A stretch of DNA of 64,000 nt, taken from contig CAMIYM010000002.1 of the NCBI GenBank assembly GCA_946403085.1, forward strand, positions 202,428-266,427. Reading direction: 5' to 3'. The DNA is from an uncultured Clostridia bacterium (lineage in GTDB: Bacteria; Bacillota; Clostridia; Saccharofermentanales; Saccharofermentanaceae). Numbering within the stretch: the first letter of the stretch is position 1; each line of letters opens with the position of its first letter. Position numbers and translations under genes: made by a program. The notes beneath the pieces are model-generated. The model was not told the origin of the DNA and made no database searches. It saw only the letters and a program-made list of their open reading frames with translations. Below, piece by piece: positions 34,007-43,519 of this stretch.

Positions 34007-36022
34007 TTATTTTGCTTTTTCGTTCTTTACAGACAAATCGTGAACAGCTTTTATGTGCTTATAATTCGATGCATCAAAAGTATCTGCACTATATCTTATA
34101 AATTCATTGGATTCATAATCCTTCAGATCATCAATCCTCTTATATGGAGATTTAATCCAGTTGCCTCCATAATAAGCTGAAAGCACTTCGTTCTCGTCTA
34201 GAGGAACTCCAAAAGACTCTCCATTAAACACACTTTCTTTGTAATTTCTTGTACCACTATCTGTATCGCCATAAAGCGCTTTCTTTTCTATATAGATAGC
34301 CGGATTCAACTGATTAGCAAAGAAATCTTTAAGAGTATCGTGATCATTAACCACTTTGTTAAGCCAGCCCTTGATCTTCAGACCTGGTTCCATATAGCAA
34401 GGCTCATACGCATAATAATCTTCGCAATCAACAATATCCAAATAATGTCTATATCTTTCTAAATAGATGCCTTTAAGTCTTTTAAACTCAGCAAGTGCCT
34501 TTGGATCTCTGTCTTTAGTCTTCCACTCTATTTCAACTTTTCGAATCCTTTTATGAAGACGGCAAAAGAAAAACATTCGATACATATAATCGATGTATTT
34601 GTTTTTATAAATCGGAGAATATGCGTAAACATCGATAAAAAGGCCCCGATTACCATATAACGGATACAATTCACTATCCTTTTCATCAACTATGTATTGT
34701 GTATCCTTTTTTCGGATCCTGAGTCTGGAAAGCCTCGGAGAATAATACTCTTCAGATCCATAATCCTGGATTACATATTTATCCTGATCTTTAAATTTCT
34801 CTATGAATTTTTCGGCATCTTTTGATTTGATTGATATGTCTATATCATCATCCCAGGGAAGGAAAGTGTTTCCATCACGTTTTGCGCCAATCAAAGTGCC
34901 GCCATCTAATAAAAACTCAACTTCGCCACCAATAATATCTTTGATGTCTTTCAGCATATAAGACAATTCCTTATGAACCTCAGACATCTGCATGGTTTTA
35001 TTTTCCTTTTCTGGACACGGGATCAGGAACTCTTCTGAGCTCTCCGGTTTTACCAGGTCTTTCTCTTTCCAATACAGATTCTTTATTTCATCCAAGTCTC
35101 TATAGTACGGATTGCCGTTTTTCAAAAACTTATTACGGGTCTTTCTTGGAATGAACATGCTTTTAGCCCTGTTGTTATAAACAATGTCCTCAAGGCTTCT
35201 CAGCAATATATCCCTCTCACTCTTATTTGAAAGGATCTCTTTCGCATTAGTTTTTACATACTTGATTAGTTTTTCATTACTCTTCTCCAGATCCCTTGAA
35301 ACAATATATGATTCGATCAATTCTTTTACGACATCAAATAAGGATACAAACAAAAGGAATGGAGTAACCATTGCGACATAATAATCATCCGGAGTAAATT
35401 CGAACCATGCTAAATACAATAAGAATCCGACACCCAAAAGGATCATTTGATTTCTAATCTGCCTTTTGAAATCTTTGTAGATATGATAGGTGTAAATCGT
35501 ATTATCCATCGCCAGGCATATGGCATTAGAAAAATTATCATCTTTTGCTTTTGAAAAAGTTTCCCTGTACCAGACTTCATATTTACTCATGTCAGGCACA
35601 AGACGGGAGACCTTTTTCAGCTCATCAATTTCTTCTTCTGAATTATTTCCATAGAAACCATTCTTTTTTATACCCAGAACCTTGCAATCATATTCTTCTC
35701 TGAGAATATTGGACTTTTCCATGTTGTCATCGATTGATTTCTGCAAATACAGGTCAAACGCGAATGCAGTTATAGCGGCAATTCCGACTAAAATATCCAA
35801 CCACTCATCTGTATCACTAAAATCAAAGATCGTTCCGACAAACATACCAATTATCGATATGAGAATCGGTGTTAAAAGGCAAAGCTTTCTAAAAGTATTA
35901 TTCTGCTTTCGAGCCTTATCGAAATAGTAATCTCTGGCCTTAAGTATATCGATGTTCTCTTTCATATGAGTAGCAATCAATATATCGTGCATCTTGTCAG
36001 ATTTTTTGCTAGCCGTTCCCAT
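34007..36022 (-). CDS. S-4TM putative pore-forming domain fused to a LicD-family domain
   Basis: The product is 671 residues from the ATG at 36022 (GAGGGTGAG site; GTG at 36031 is an alternative). Residues 1-290 contain four membrane helices in two pairs (about 48-66, 77-93, 192-208, 216-233) separated by a long cytoplasmic segment, with YYFDKARKQNNTFRKLC and DNTIYTYHIYKDFKRQIRNQM. This is the layout of S-4TM/SLATT putative pore-forming effectors. Residues 350-600 are a LicD domain with FLLDGGTLIGAKRDG and the acidic WDDDIDISI (391-395), a nucleotidyltransferase fold that transfers phosphocholine or similar. The coding DNA is clearly more A+T-rich than its surroundings, suggesting transfer. 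The fusion could be a surface-sugar enzyme with a membrane anchor or a self-contained effector; undecided. Confidence 0.72.
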   Translation of the reverse strand: MGTASKKSDKMHDILIATHMKENIDILKARDYYFDKARKQNNTFRKLCLLTPILISIIGMFVGTIFDFSDTDEWLDILVGIAAITAFAFDLYLQKSIDDNMEKSNILREEYDCKVLGIKKNGFYGNNSEEEIDELKKVSRLVPDMSKYEVWYRETFSKAKDDNFSNAICLAMDNTIYTYHIYKDFKRQIRNQMILLGVGFLLYLAWFEFTPDDYYVAMVTPFLLFVSLFDVVKELIESYIVSRDLEKSNEKLIKYVKTNAKEILSNKSERDILLRSLEDIVYNNRAKSMFIPRKTRNKFLKNGNPYYRDLDEIKNLYWKEKDLVKPESSEEFLIPCPEKENKTMQMSEVHKELSYMLKDIKDIIGGEVEFLLDGGTLIGAKRDGNTFLPWDDDIDISIKSKDAEKFIEKFKDQDKYVIQDYGSEEYYSPRLSRLRIRKKDTQYIVDEKDSELYPLYGNRGLFIDVYAYSPIYKNKYIDYMYRMFFFCRLHKRIRKVEIEWKTKDRDPKALAEFKRLKGIYLERYRHYLDIVDCEDYYAYEPCYMEPGLKIKGWLNKVVNDHDTLKDFFANQLNPAIYIEKKALYGDTDSGTRNYKESVFNGESFGVPLDENEVLSAYYGGNWIKSPYKRIDDLKDYESNEFIRYSADTFDASNYKHIKAVHDLSVKNEKAK

Positions 36023-36080
36023 GATTCTCACCCTCTTATGTTGATCTTACTTAAAGTTATATTGCTATTTCGTCCAAATA

Positions 36081-36617
36081 CTATGACAAATCTAATTCAT
36101 TCAGCACAATATCTATCACCTGCTCATAATCACCATCAATGAGCGTGACCTTTTCGCCGCTGCCTTCAAAACCTTGGATGAATTTCTGATTGTCTGCTTT
36201 GACAGTCCCTGCCGTACAATCCGAATCATCCAGCCTGGATTCTATATCAGAAGCATGATCTTTGATCTCACCGAAATGAGCATCAATATATGAATCTGTC
36301 ATTGCAAGACAAATGAACCTGATGGATCTCAAATACTCATCGTCAAGATCCTTGCGCCAGTCAAACGGGACATAGCAGCCCTCCACGACCAGGTTCTGAT
36401 CATTTTCTATGGCAGTCTTTATCATCTCGCGGACTATGGGCCAAAGATACTCTGTCAGTTTATCGTCATCTTCAGGAGTAAGGCTGGTATTCCCGCTCCG
36501 GATCAGACCCATTTTCAGATGATCAACAGACAGATACGGATACTTGTATTTTTCGAGCATCCGCTGCGCCAGAAGTGTCTTTCCTGTATGCGACGCGCCT
36601 GTGATAAGAATAACCAT
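36081..36617 (-). CDS. P-loop kinase-like protein
   Basis: The product is 178 residues. Walker A is GASHTGKT at 7-14, then YLSVDHLKMGLIRSG and VVEGCYVP, the arrangement of adenylate-kinase or zeta-toxin-like small-molecule kinases. The substrate is unknown. It lies 59 bases upstream of the S-4TM/LicD gene on the same strand, so the two may be cotranscribed. Confidence 0.78.
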   Translation of the reverse strand: MVILITGASHTGKTLLAQRMLEKYKYPYLSVDHLKMGLIRSGNTSLTPEDDDKLTEYLWPIVREMIKTAIENDQNLVVEGCYVPFDWRKDLDDEYLRSIRFICLAMTDSYIDAHFGEIKDHASDIESRLDDSDCTAGTVKADNQKFIQGFEGSGEKVTLIDGDYEQVIDIVLNELDLS

Positions 36618-36626
36618 TTCAAGTTC

Positions 36627-37706
36627 CTATTGTTTGACCGCTTCTGTTTTGGCATTACTGTTAAATATATGGATCACGTTGCCCTGAGGATCCTGAACAT
36701 AACTCTGTGGCGGGAGAGCACCGCCGCAGTGCGGACATTCGGTGTGCATACCGATGATATAGGCTCCTCCGCAGAAATTGCAGGAACCCTGATAGACGGC
36801 ATTAAGATCACAGAGCACAGCCTTCTTATACTTCTCGGGCACCTTGGCCTTGCGTATCGTGTCGATCAAGGTCCAGGCAGCTCCTCCTGCCATGATCGCG
36901 TTTACAAACAGTAATCCGAAGAAAGTGAACGTGTTCTCTAAGCTGACCGTCATCATCTTAGGCGTGAACTCATCGAAAGTCTGAGCCAGCGCTTCGTCGA
37001 CAGAATAGTCACTTCGCTGCAGAAGGCGCTTATAAAGAGCTTCATTGAACTGTTCGCCGTGCTTTGCGCTGATCGCGGCATCAGCTCTGTCACCCTGCAT
37101 AATCTCACAATACCAATCGTCAAAACCGTTATCCTTGATATTAGTTGAGTAGATGATAAGCCAGTGGGCTTCATCCGGGAATCTTTTAACAGAGACATCG
37201 TAAGCGTATTTTTCAAGATCTTTGTAATCCTGATTCCATGTCTCATTATCTACGGTAATGACCGCAGGAACGACGCCGGTCTTCTCATAGAATTCCTTCA
37301 TCGACTTCTTAAGAGCCTTCTCATTTTCCAGGACGTCGATGTTGTCCTCTATTACATACTCGACTTTTTTGTTCTGATAGTATGTAACCTTCTTCGGAAC
37401 ATGCAGCTGTTTAAATGCGAAAAAGCTGAACATCGCCATAAACGGCGCGAAAAGAAAAACAAAATACACTATCCAAACAACGATAGGCATCACTTTCATC
37501 TTGCGTATATCGTAATTGGAATAGATAAGGCAGGGCTTATTGTCCTGATAGTAAATATATCTCCTGGAACCTTTAAACGGAGTTGAAGATGTCCTGGATG
37601 AATTAGAGCTGCCGGAACTGCCGCCCGAACTGTGGCTGTGGCTGCTGCTCGAACTGCCTGAATGGCTTCCGCCGCCGTGTGAGCTTCCTCCTGCAGAATG
37701 TGGCAT
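36627..37706 (-). CDS. Ser/His/Gly-rich membrane protein with TPM-like domain and zinc ribbon
   Basis: The product is 359 residues. The first 47 are almost only Ser, His and Gly. A helix follows at about 72-95, then a 150-residue domain (KKSMKEFYEKTGVVPAVITVDNE, WLIIYSTNIKD, YCEIMQGDRAD) like the TPM fold of YgcG proteins. A second helix near 260-285 is followed by a double CxxC zinc ribbon (CNFCGG, CPHCGG). Function unknown. The His-rich start could bind metal. Confidence 0.7.
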   Translation of the reverse strand: MPHSAGGSSHGGGSHSGSSSSSHSHSSGGSSGSSNSSRTSSTPFKGSRRYIYYQDNKPCLIYSNYDIRKMKVMPIVVWIVYFVFLFAPFMAMFSFFAFKQLHVPKKVTYYQNKKVEYVIEDNIDVLENEKALKKSMKEFYEKTGVVPAVITVDNETWNQDYKDLEKYAYDVSVKRFPDEAHWLIIYSTNIKDNGFDDWYCEIMQGDRADAAISAKHGEQFNEALYKRLLQRSDYSVDEALAQTFDEFTPKMMTVSLENTFTFFGLLFVNAIMAGGAAWTLIDTIRKAKVPEKYKKAVLCDLNAVYQGSCNFCGGAYIIGMHTECPHCGGALPPQSYVQDPQGNVIHIFNSNAKTEAVKQ

Positions 37707-37805
37707 ATTCTATCTCCTTTTCTTTATCTCATATAACAAGTATATCAAGTTACCTGGAAAGAAGGACTACCGTTTCGGCGGTCAATATCTAAGGTAGCAA
37801 ACCAG

Positions 37806-39020
37806 CTATATTACTTTAATCGGTACCATCTTATTATTCTCATCCAAAGGGATCACCGCTGACGTCATGCATAATACTGCGCCTTCCCCTATCTCTTCAT
37901 TTAGTGAAGACAAAACAGAAAAGTTTTTCAATGCATTTTTCCCGGGATCAGCACTCATCTTTATTTCCACAGGATATATTTTTCCGTTTTCCATTATCAG
38001 AAGGTCTATTTCTTTTCCATTATTATCACGATAATAGGTAAGCCTGCTTCTTATATCGATTCCACTATTTGCATATCCTTTAATTATCTCGGAAATAACA
38101 TAGTTCTCAAACATCGCCCCTGCCATTGCAGATAATTCAAGTGCTCTTGCATTGTTCCACATACTTAAATAACAAGCCAGCCCAGTATCCATGAAATACA
38201 TTTTAGGACGCTTAATTATCCGTTTTATCGTATTTCCGGAATACGGATGGAGTAATACCACAATTCCCGAAGTGACCAGGATGGAGAGCCAGCTGTCTGC
38301 CGTTTTTCTGTCGATCTCCACATCCTTCGCTATATCCGCCAAATTCACTTCCTGACTTGTTCTGGCTGCTACGCACGAAATGAATTTCGTAAACTTCCCT
38401 TCGTCCTTTATATTCACCAGATTTCTGATATCTCTCTCGATGTAGGTCTGTATATATGATCCGTAATAATCATCTGCCAGGAGTTTGCTATCACATACAA
38501 GCTGAGGCATACTGCCTCTCATTATCTTCTCAAAGATTTCAGATATAGTATCGTCCGATACTGTATTCTTTATTCTTGAAGGTAGAAACGGAATGCTTTC
38601 CCTGCTCTCGATTTCCGCTCTGGAAAAAGAAAACATTGATAGTATCCCAACTCTTCCGGCCAACGACTCACTGACGTTATTCATCATATGAAACATTTGA
38701 GAACCGGTGAGGTAGTACATCCCATTCTGTCTGTTTTCATCAACATTAATTTTTATAAATGGCAATAATTCCGGGGCATATTGTATTTCATCAATGATCA
38801 CCGGAGCACTGTATTGTTGAAGAAACAGTTCCGGATCTTCTTTTGCCAGCCTGCGTACTCTGGGATGATCTAATGTTACATACTGTATGGCATTTTTTCC
38901 TTCTGTTATCTTCTTAAGTAAAGTTGTCTTTCCAACCTGTCTTGCTCCCGATACCAGAACAACTGGGAAGTGATCAGCCATGTATTCTACTCTGTTTTCC
39001 AAAGATCTGTTAATATACAT
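37806..39020 (-). CDS. AAA_14/DUF4143 ATP-binding protein
   Basis: The product is 404 residues from the ATG at 39020 (AAGGAGCG site). Walker A is GARQVGKTT at about 25-33, Walker B PVIIDEIQYAP near 90, and GSQMFHMM follows as sensor. The C-terminal DUF4143 domain has LTYYRDNNGKEIDLLIMENGKIYPVEIK, a PD-(D/E)XK-like acidic/Lys pattern. The family is widespread, often in accessory DNA; function unclear. Confidence 0.9.
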   Translation of the reverse strand: MYINRSLENRVEYMADHFPVVLVSGARQVGKTTLLKKITEGKNAIQYVTLDHPRVRRLAKEDPELFLQQYSAPVIIDEIQYAPELLPFIKINVDENRQNGMYYLTGSQMFHMMNNVSESLAGRVGILSMFSFSRAEIESRESIPFLPSRIKNTVSDDTISEIFEKIMRGSMPQLVCDSKLLADDYYGSYIQTYIERDIRNLVNIKDEGKFTKFISCVAARTSQEVNLADIAKDVEIDRKTADSWLSILVTSGIVVLLHPYSGNTIKRIIKRPKMYFMDTGLACYLSMWNNARALELSAMAGAMFENYVISEIIKGYANSGIDIRSRLTYYRDNNGKEIDLLIMENGKIYPVEIKMSADPGKNALKNFSVLSSLNEEIGEGAVLCMTSAVIPLDENNKMVPIKVI

Positions 39021-39102
39021 ACGCCGCTCCTTTTTATACATTTAGGGATTTGTATTCCTTTTTTGTATTATATCAATTTGTCTGAATTCATTCAATCACA
39101 GG

Positions 39103-39558
39103 TTATCTTTCCAAAACAAATCTGGCGAGCATGACATTACCATCTCTTTCGGTCGATTCTATATGAAAACCGCATTTTTCGGTATAGAACTTTACATTTT
39201 CTTTTTTGTCTATGGGTGTCACTAAAGTGAGTTGCTTCCAATCTTCAAGAAATGTCTTCAAAAATCGAATTGCCTGAGTCCCAATTCCTTTGCCTTGAAA
39301 TTCAGGAACAATGCATAAACAGGCAACCTCATATTCTCCCCTGCCCAGCTTTGTATAGGAAATACAGCCAACCGGTTTCGCATCACAAAGTATGATATGT
39401 TTCGGGTGCCGCATAATTGACTCTTCCATCATTTCTTTTGAGTTTCCGTAACCCGGACATGTGCCATATCTTACATAATCGGAATAAAATGATGCATTAT
39501 AAATATCGATCAAAAGTCCGGCATCTTTCGGAGTTGCTTCTCTATATTCTATCTCCAT
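39103..39558 (-). CDS. GNAT N-acetyltransferase
   Basis: The product is 151 residues. The acetyl-CoA motif is CLCIVPEFQGKGIGTQAIRFLKTFLE, followed by NVKFYTEKCGFHIEST. Substrate unknown. It is a single gene between the AAA_14 protein and the rRNA methyltransferase. Confidence 0.88.
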   Translation of the reverse strand: MEIEYREATPKDAGLLIDIYNASFYSDYVRYGTCPGYGNSKEMMEESIMRHPKHIILCDAKPVGCISYTKLGRGEYEVACLCIVPEFQGKGIGTQAIRFLKTFLEDWKQLTLVTPIDKKENVKFYTEKCGFHIESTERDGNVMLARFVLER

Positions 39559-39578
39559 GATTTGTCCTTTCGACTTTC

Positions 39579-41003
39579 TTACCCATTAGTCTCCAGATTT
39601 ACTTCAATATATCCATCCACTTTTTTCCTGCGTAAAAGTACCACCGTCTCTACATGGCTGGCATTGGGAAATAAGTCAACGGGCGTGATCTCTTCTATCC
39701 GGTAGTCTCTTGATAGCATCTTAAGATCTCTTGCAAGCGTTGCAGGATCACAGGATATGTAGCAGATCTTAGGTGCGCCCGATTCCATCAGTTTCTTTAC
39801 GACGCCGATATCAAGGCCCTTTCTCGGAGGGTCGACGATTATGCAGTCAGGTGCTTCAATCTTCTTTCCTTTGATGAGAGCGTTGATATCTGTCTTAAGG
39901 ACATCTTTGCAGATGAATTCGCACTCATCTGCCTCATCCGGCGTCAGAGCCAGTGAGCGGTTAATTTTGGCGGACTGTATGGCCTCCGGTACGACTTCAA
40001 TACCAAGAAGCTTTTGACCCTTTTGCTTTACGGCAAGACCGAGCGTACCGCATCCGCAGTAGAGGTCGTATATGACGCGCGCGCTGCTGCAGGCTTCTGA
40101 TGCTTTATTTGCAAGCTTTTCAGCCTGCTCGGTATTCACCTGGAAGAACGATCCTGCCTTGATCCTGAACTTCTTTCCACAGAATATCTCATCGAAATAA
40201 TCCATGCCTTCGATGACCGTTCTTAAACCTGAACGGGTCCTTTTCGACGTCTTGGACGGACTTATCCTGAATAGAAGCCCGTTAAGCTTAAAGCCGTCAC
40301 TCTCACAAACGCTCTTTATCACGCCGGAAAGTCCCGTCGAATCCATGTAATTCCTTGCATCCCTTATTACGACTTCGTGTGGGCCGTCGTCTGAGCTCAC
40401 GAACTCTGCAAGGATCTCTTTTGTCCTTAAAGAACCTCTCAGAACGAGCCCGTCGAAAAGCCTCGTCGGTGCGCGCCCGAAAACCTGTTCCACAGAGTCT
40501 TTTATCCTGCTGAAGATCTCATATTCAATGAGCTTTCCGTCGTATTCGCCAAGATCGTCAGACTTGCCACAGAGAAGGCCTATCCTGCCCTCTCTTACTG
40601 CATACTGCATGTGATTTCTGTATCTGAAAGGGGTGTCAGCACCGTTGATCGGGTGGAAAGCTTCGCTTAAGACCTGCTTTTCGAGCCCTCCGATCCTTAT
40701 AAGACAGTCTCTGACCCGCATCTCCTTGAATCTGAGCTGTGCATCGTAAGAGAGCGCTGCAAATGGAAGTCCGCCGCTTACTTCATTTACTGGTCTGAAT
40801 GGGGTGATCCTGTCAGGAGAGGCCTCCAAAACCTCCAAAACTTCGCATACTGCATACTTCGATGTCTCGCTCTCGATCCTGCAGATGCATCGCTCTCCGG
40901 GGAAGGCTCCGGCGGCAAAACAAGCCTTGCCGGAAGGCAGTTTCCCTATGCCCTGTCCTTCGCTTCCGAGTGCTGAAATAGTGACTTCTATACAGTTTTC
41001 CAT
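39579..41003 (-). CDS. 23S rRNA (uracil-5-)-methyltransferase, RlmD/RumA family
   Basis: The product is 474 residues from the ATG at 41003; an upstream in-frame ATG at 41030 has no ribosome site. A TRAM domain opens the protein (VTISALGSEGQGIGKL). The SAM-binding part is IYDLYCGCGTLGLAVKQKGQKLLGIEVV, and the catalytic region has DPPRKGLD and YISCDPATLARDL, whose Cys attacks the uracil. The four-Cys iron-sulfur set of E. coli RlmD is not evident near the N-terminus, so the target uridine cannot be assigned. Confidence 0.92.
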   Translation of the reverse strand: MENCIEVTISALGSEGQGIGKLPSGKACFAAGAFPGERCICRIESETSKYAVCEVLEVLEASPDRITPFRPVNEVSGGLPFAALSYDAQLRFKEMRVRDCLIRIGGLEKQVLSEAFHPINGADTPFRYRNHMQYAVREGRIGLLCGKSDDLGEYDGKLIEYEIFSRIKDSVEQVFGRAPTRLFDGLVLRGSLRTKEILAEFVSSDDGPHEVVIRDARNYMDSTGLSGVIKSVCESDGFKLNGLLFRISPSKTSKRTRSGLRTVIEGMDYFDEIFCGKKFRIKAGSFFQVNTEQAEKLANKASEACSSARVIYDLYCGCGTLGLAVKQKGQKLLGIEVVPEAIQSAKINRSLALTPDEADECEFICKDVLKTDINALIKGKKIEAPDCIIVDPPRKGLDIGVVKKLMESGAPKICYISCDPATLARDLKMLSRDYRIEEITPVDLFPNASHVETVVLLRRKKVDGYIEVNLETNG

Positions 41004-41098
41004 CCTGACCCTATCCGAGCTTTGCCTCATAATAGTAATTTAATAATAACAAAGTCGTGGTAAAATATGGAGAATTTAATTCAAAGGAGACTGTTATC

Positions 41099-43420
41099 TT
41101 GCCTCAAAGCAGTGATAATAAAAAGCAAAGATCGACCAAGCCCGTAGCGCCTGAGAACAGCGCTCTTGCTGACGAACTCAGAAGCCAGCTCAAGGGCAAA
41201 CCTACAAGATGCGGCTTCAACCGCAGCTGGATCAGAGAAGCCGGCAGCTTTATCAGCGACATCATCAAGATCGGTGTCGTCCTCATCTTATGCCTGGTAT
41301 TCACATTCGGCGGTTTTGGTGCCGGAATGCTCCTGGGCTATGCATCAACCACAAAGCCTTTGTCTATCGGAGACCTCGCTTCCACAGCTGAGGCATCCCA
41401 GACATCATTCGTATATGACAGTGAGAACAATGTCCTCGCGAAGCTCACAGGTTCCGAGAACGTAGACCGTATTTTCGTATCCTACAGTGAGATCAAGGAT
41501 ACTTATCTTGACGATGCGATCATCGCTATCGAGGACGAGCGTTTCCGCGAGCATTCAGGTATTGATATCAAGCGTATCGGTTCCGCTCTCATCTCAGCTG
41601 TCGCAAACGGCGGTTCCGCTACACACGGCGGTTCCACGATCACACAGCAGACAGTTAAGCTCATAAGCGGTCAGGACGAGCACTCCACATCAAGAAAAGT
41701 TCAGGAGTGGTTCTCCGCTATGCAGCTCGAGCAGAACCTTTCCAAGGACGAGATCTTAGAGCTCTACATCAACCTCGCTCCGATGGGCAACAACTATGTC
41801 GGTGTCCAGGCTGCAGCCATGAACTATTTCGGCAAGAAGGCTTCCGAGCTTACACTTCCCGAGTGCGCTCTCATCGCCGGCCTTCCTAAGAGCCCTTCTT
41901 TCTACAATCCTATGAGAGAGACAGGCAGAAGAAATGCCCAGAGACGTATGAGGACCATCCTCGAGAAGATGTACGAACTCGATATGATCACCAAGGAAGA
42001 GTATCAGGAAGCTCTTAATACGGATCTCGTATTCCGTCAGAGAAATACAGACCGTTCTCATGCCATCAATTCATATTTCACTGAATATGCAATTTCCGAA
42101 GTTATCGGCGATATCGCTCAGGCAAGAGGTATCACCCGTAACCTCGCATCCCACCTTGTCTACAATAAGGGCTACCACATCTATACGACACTTGAGCCTT
42201 CCACACAGGCTATCGTCGATACGGCATTCAAGACACAGAGCCTTTTCCAGTCCAAACCTGCTAAGATAGCCGATTATCCTGAGAAGCCTAACGGCTCTAT
42301 GGTAGTCATCAAGAACGATACGGGTGCTATCGCCGCAATGGCCGGCGGATATGGCGAGAAAACAATGAACCTGTCTCTTAACCGTGCCACATCACCAATG
42401 TGCCGCCGTAACCCGGGTTCATCCATTAAGCCTATCCTCGACTATGGACCGGCATTCGAACTTGGAATCATCGCTCCCGCTTCTGTCAGAAACGACGCGC
42501 CCAAACACCTCGACCCTTCCCGTCCGAAGGCAGTATGGCCGGTTAACTACAGCCGTTCTTACTCAGGTCAGGTGACGATCAGAACAGCTCTCGTACAGTC
42601 ACTTAATACTATCGCTACTGAGATCTGGACTGATGTTGGCGGAGATACGGCTCTCTGGTACTTAAAGCAGGTCGGTATCGACAGAACAGCCGAGGGTTCA
42701 TTCCCTTCACAGGCGGTAGGCGGATTTACAGTGGGTATGACAACTCTCGAGATGGCCGGTGCTTATCACACATTTGCAAACGGTGGTACCTTCGTAGAGC
42801 CTTACGCTTACACACAGGTCCTTGATTCCGACGGCAATGTGATCATCAAGGCTGACCCTATCAGCTACCGAGTATATTCCGCTGAGACATGCTTTCTCAT
42901 CGCCGATATCCTTAAGGGTGTCGTTACAAACGGTGCTCCTGCCAAGTTCGGCGGCCAGATCGAAGGCAAGTCCGGCAAGCATATCGATACCGCAGGTAAG
43001 ACAGGTACCACTTCCGACAACATCGACAAGTGGTTCTGCGGTTTCACGCCTTACTATACTGCGGCAGTCTGGTACGGATACGACAACAGGTTAAGACAGA
43101 CACACATCCCGTCTTATGACTTCCAGAATGCCATCAGGATCTGGATGAATGTAATGAACAAGCTTCATAAGAATCTTCCCGGAGCCACATTCAAGAAGCC
43201 CAAGAAGATCGTCAAGGTCTCTGTCTGCTCTTCGGGTTACTATCCGACGGATTCCTGCAAGGCCGAAAAGGCAAAGATCTATTCGGATTACTTCGTTGCC
43301 GGAAGTTACCTTTGCCCTTCTGAGAAGAATCCCTGCCCTGTTCACGTCGCTACTCCGACACCTGTTCCACCCGGACCTGAAGGTAACGGAGACGGCAACA
43401 AGAAAAACGGCAACGGCTGA
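41099..43420 (+). CDS. Class A penicillin-binding protein (transglycosylase/transpeptidase)
   Basis: The product is 773 residues starting at a TTG at 41099 preceded by AAAGGAG; a GTG at 41057 has no site. A cytoplasmic basic segment, one membrane helix at about 58-82, a GT51 domain with AIEDERFREHSGID (catalytic Glu) and GGSTITQQTVKL, then the transpeptidase with SxxK in GSSIKP, an SLN motif in QSLNT, and KTGT in AGKTGTT. The C-terminus is Pro/Gly/Asn-rich. It builds septal and side-wall peptidoglycan. Confidence 0.93.
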   Translation: MPQSSDNKKQRSTKPVAPENSALADELRSQLKGKPTRCGFNRSWIREAGSFISDIIKIGVVLILCLVFTFGGFGAGMLLGYASTTKPLSIGDLASTAEASQTSFVYDSENNVLAKLTGSENVDRIFVSYSEIKDTYLDDAIIAIEDERFREHSGIDIKRIGSALISAVANGGSATHGGSTITQQTVKLISGQDEHSTSRKVQEWFSAMQLEQNLSKDEILELYINLAPMGNNYVGVQAAAMNYFGKKASELTLPECALIAGLPKSPSFYNPMRETGRRNAQRRMRTILEKMYELDMITKEEYQEALNTDLVFRQRNTDRSHAINSYFTEYAISEVIGDIAQARGITRNLASHLVYNKGYHIYTTLEPSTQAIVDTAFKTQSLFQSKPAKIADYPEKPNGSMVVIKNDTGAIAAMAGGYGEKTMNLSLNRATSPMCRRNPGSSIKPILDYGPAFELGIIAPASVRNDAPKHLDPSRPKAVWPVNYSRSYSGQVTIRTALVQSLNTIATEIWTDVGGDTALWYLKQVGIDRTAEGSFPSQAVGGFTVGMTTLEMAGAYHTFANGGTFVEPYAYTQVLDSDGNVIIKADPISYRVYSAETCFLIADILKGVVTNGAPAKFGGQIEGKSGKHIDTAGKTGTTSDNIDKWFCGFTPYYTAAVWYGYDNRLRQTHIPSYDFQNAIRIWMNVMNKLHKNLPGATFKKPKKIVKVSVCSSGYYPTDSCKAEKAKIYSDYFVAGSYLCPSEKNPCPVHVATPTPVPPGPEGNGDGNKKNGNG

Positions 43421-43519
43421 TATAAAGACCCCTGAGTACAAGACTTTCCTTGCATTTTCGAACGCAAGAGTTTATTCTTGTTTGGTCTTTAATACTAATA
43501 TAGATAAGGAGAACTTACT

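Noticed and set aside
34007..39558. Prophage or integrative element
   Set aside because: No integrase, transposase, structural phage gene or attachment-site duplication could be found at its edges.
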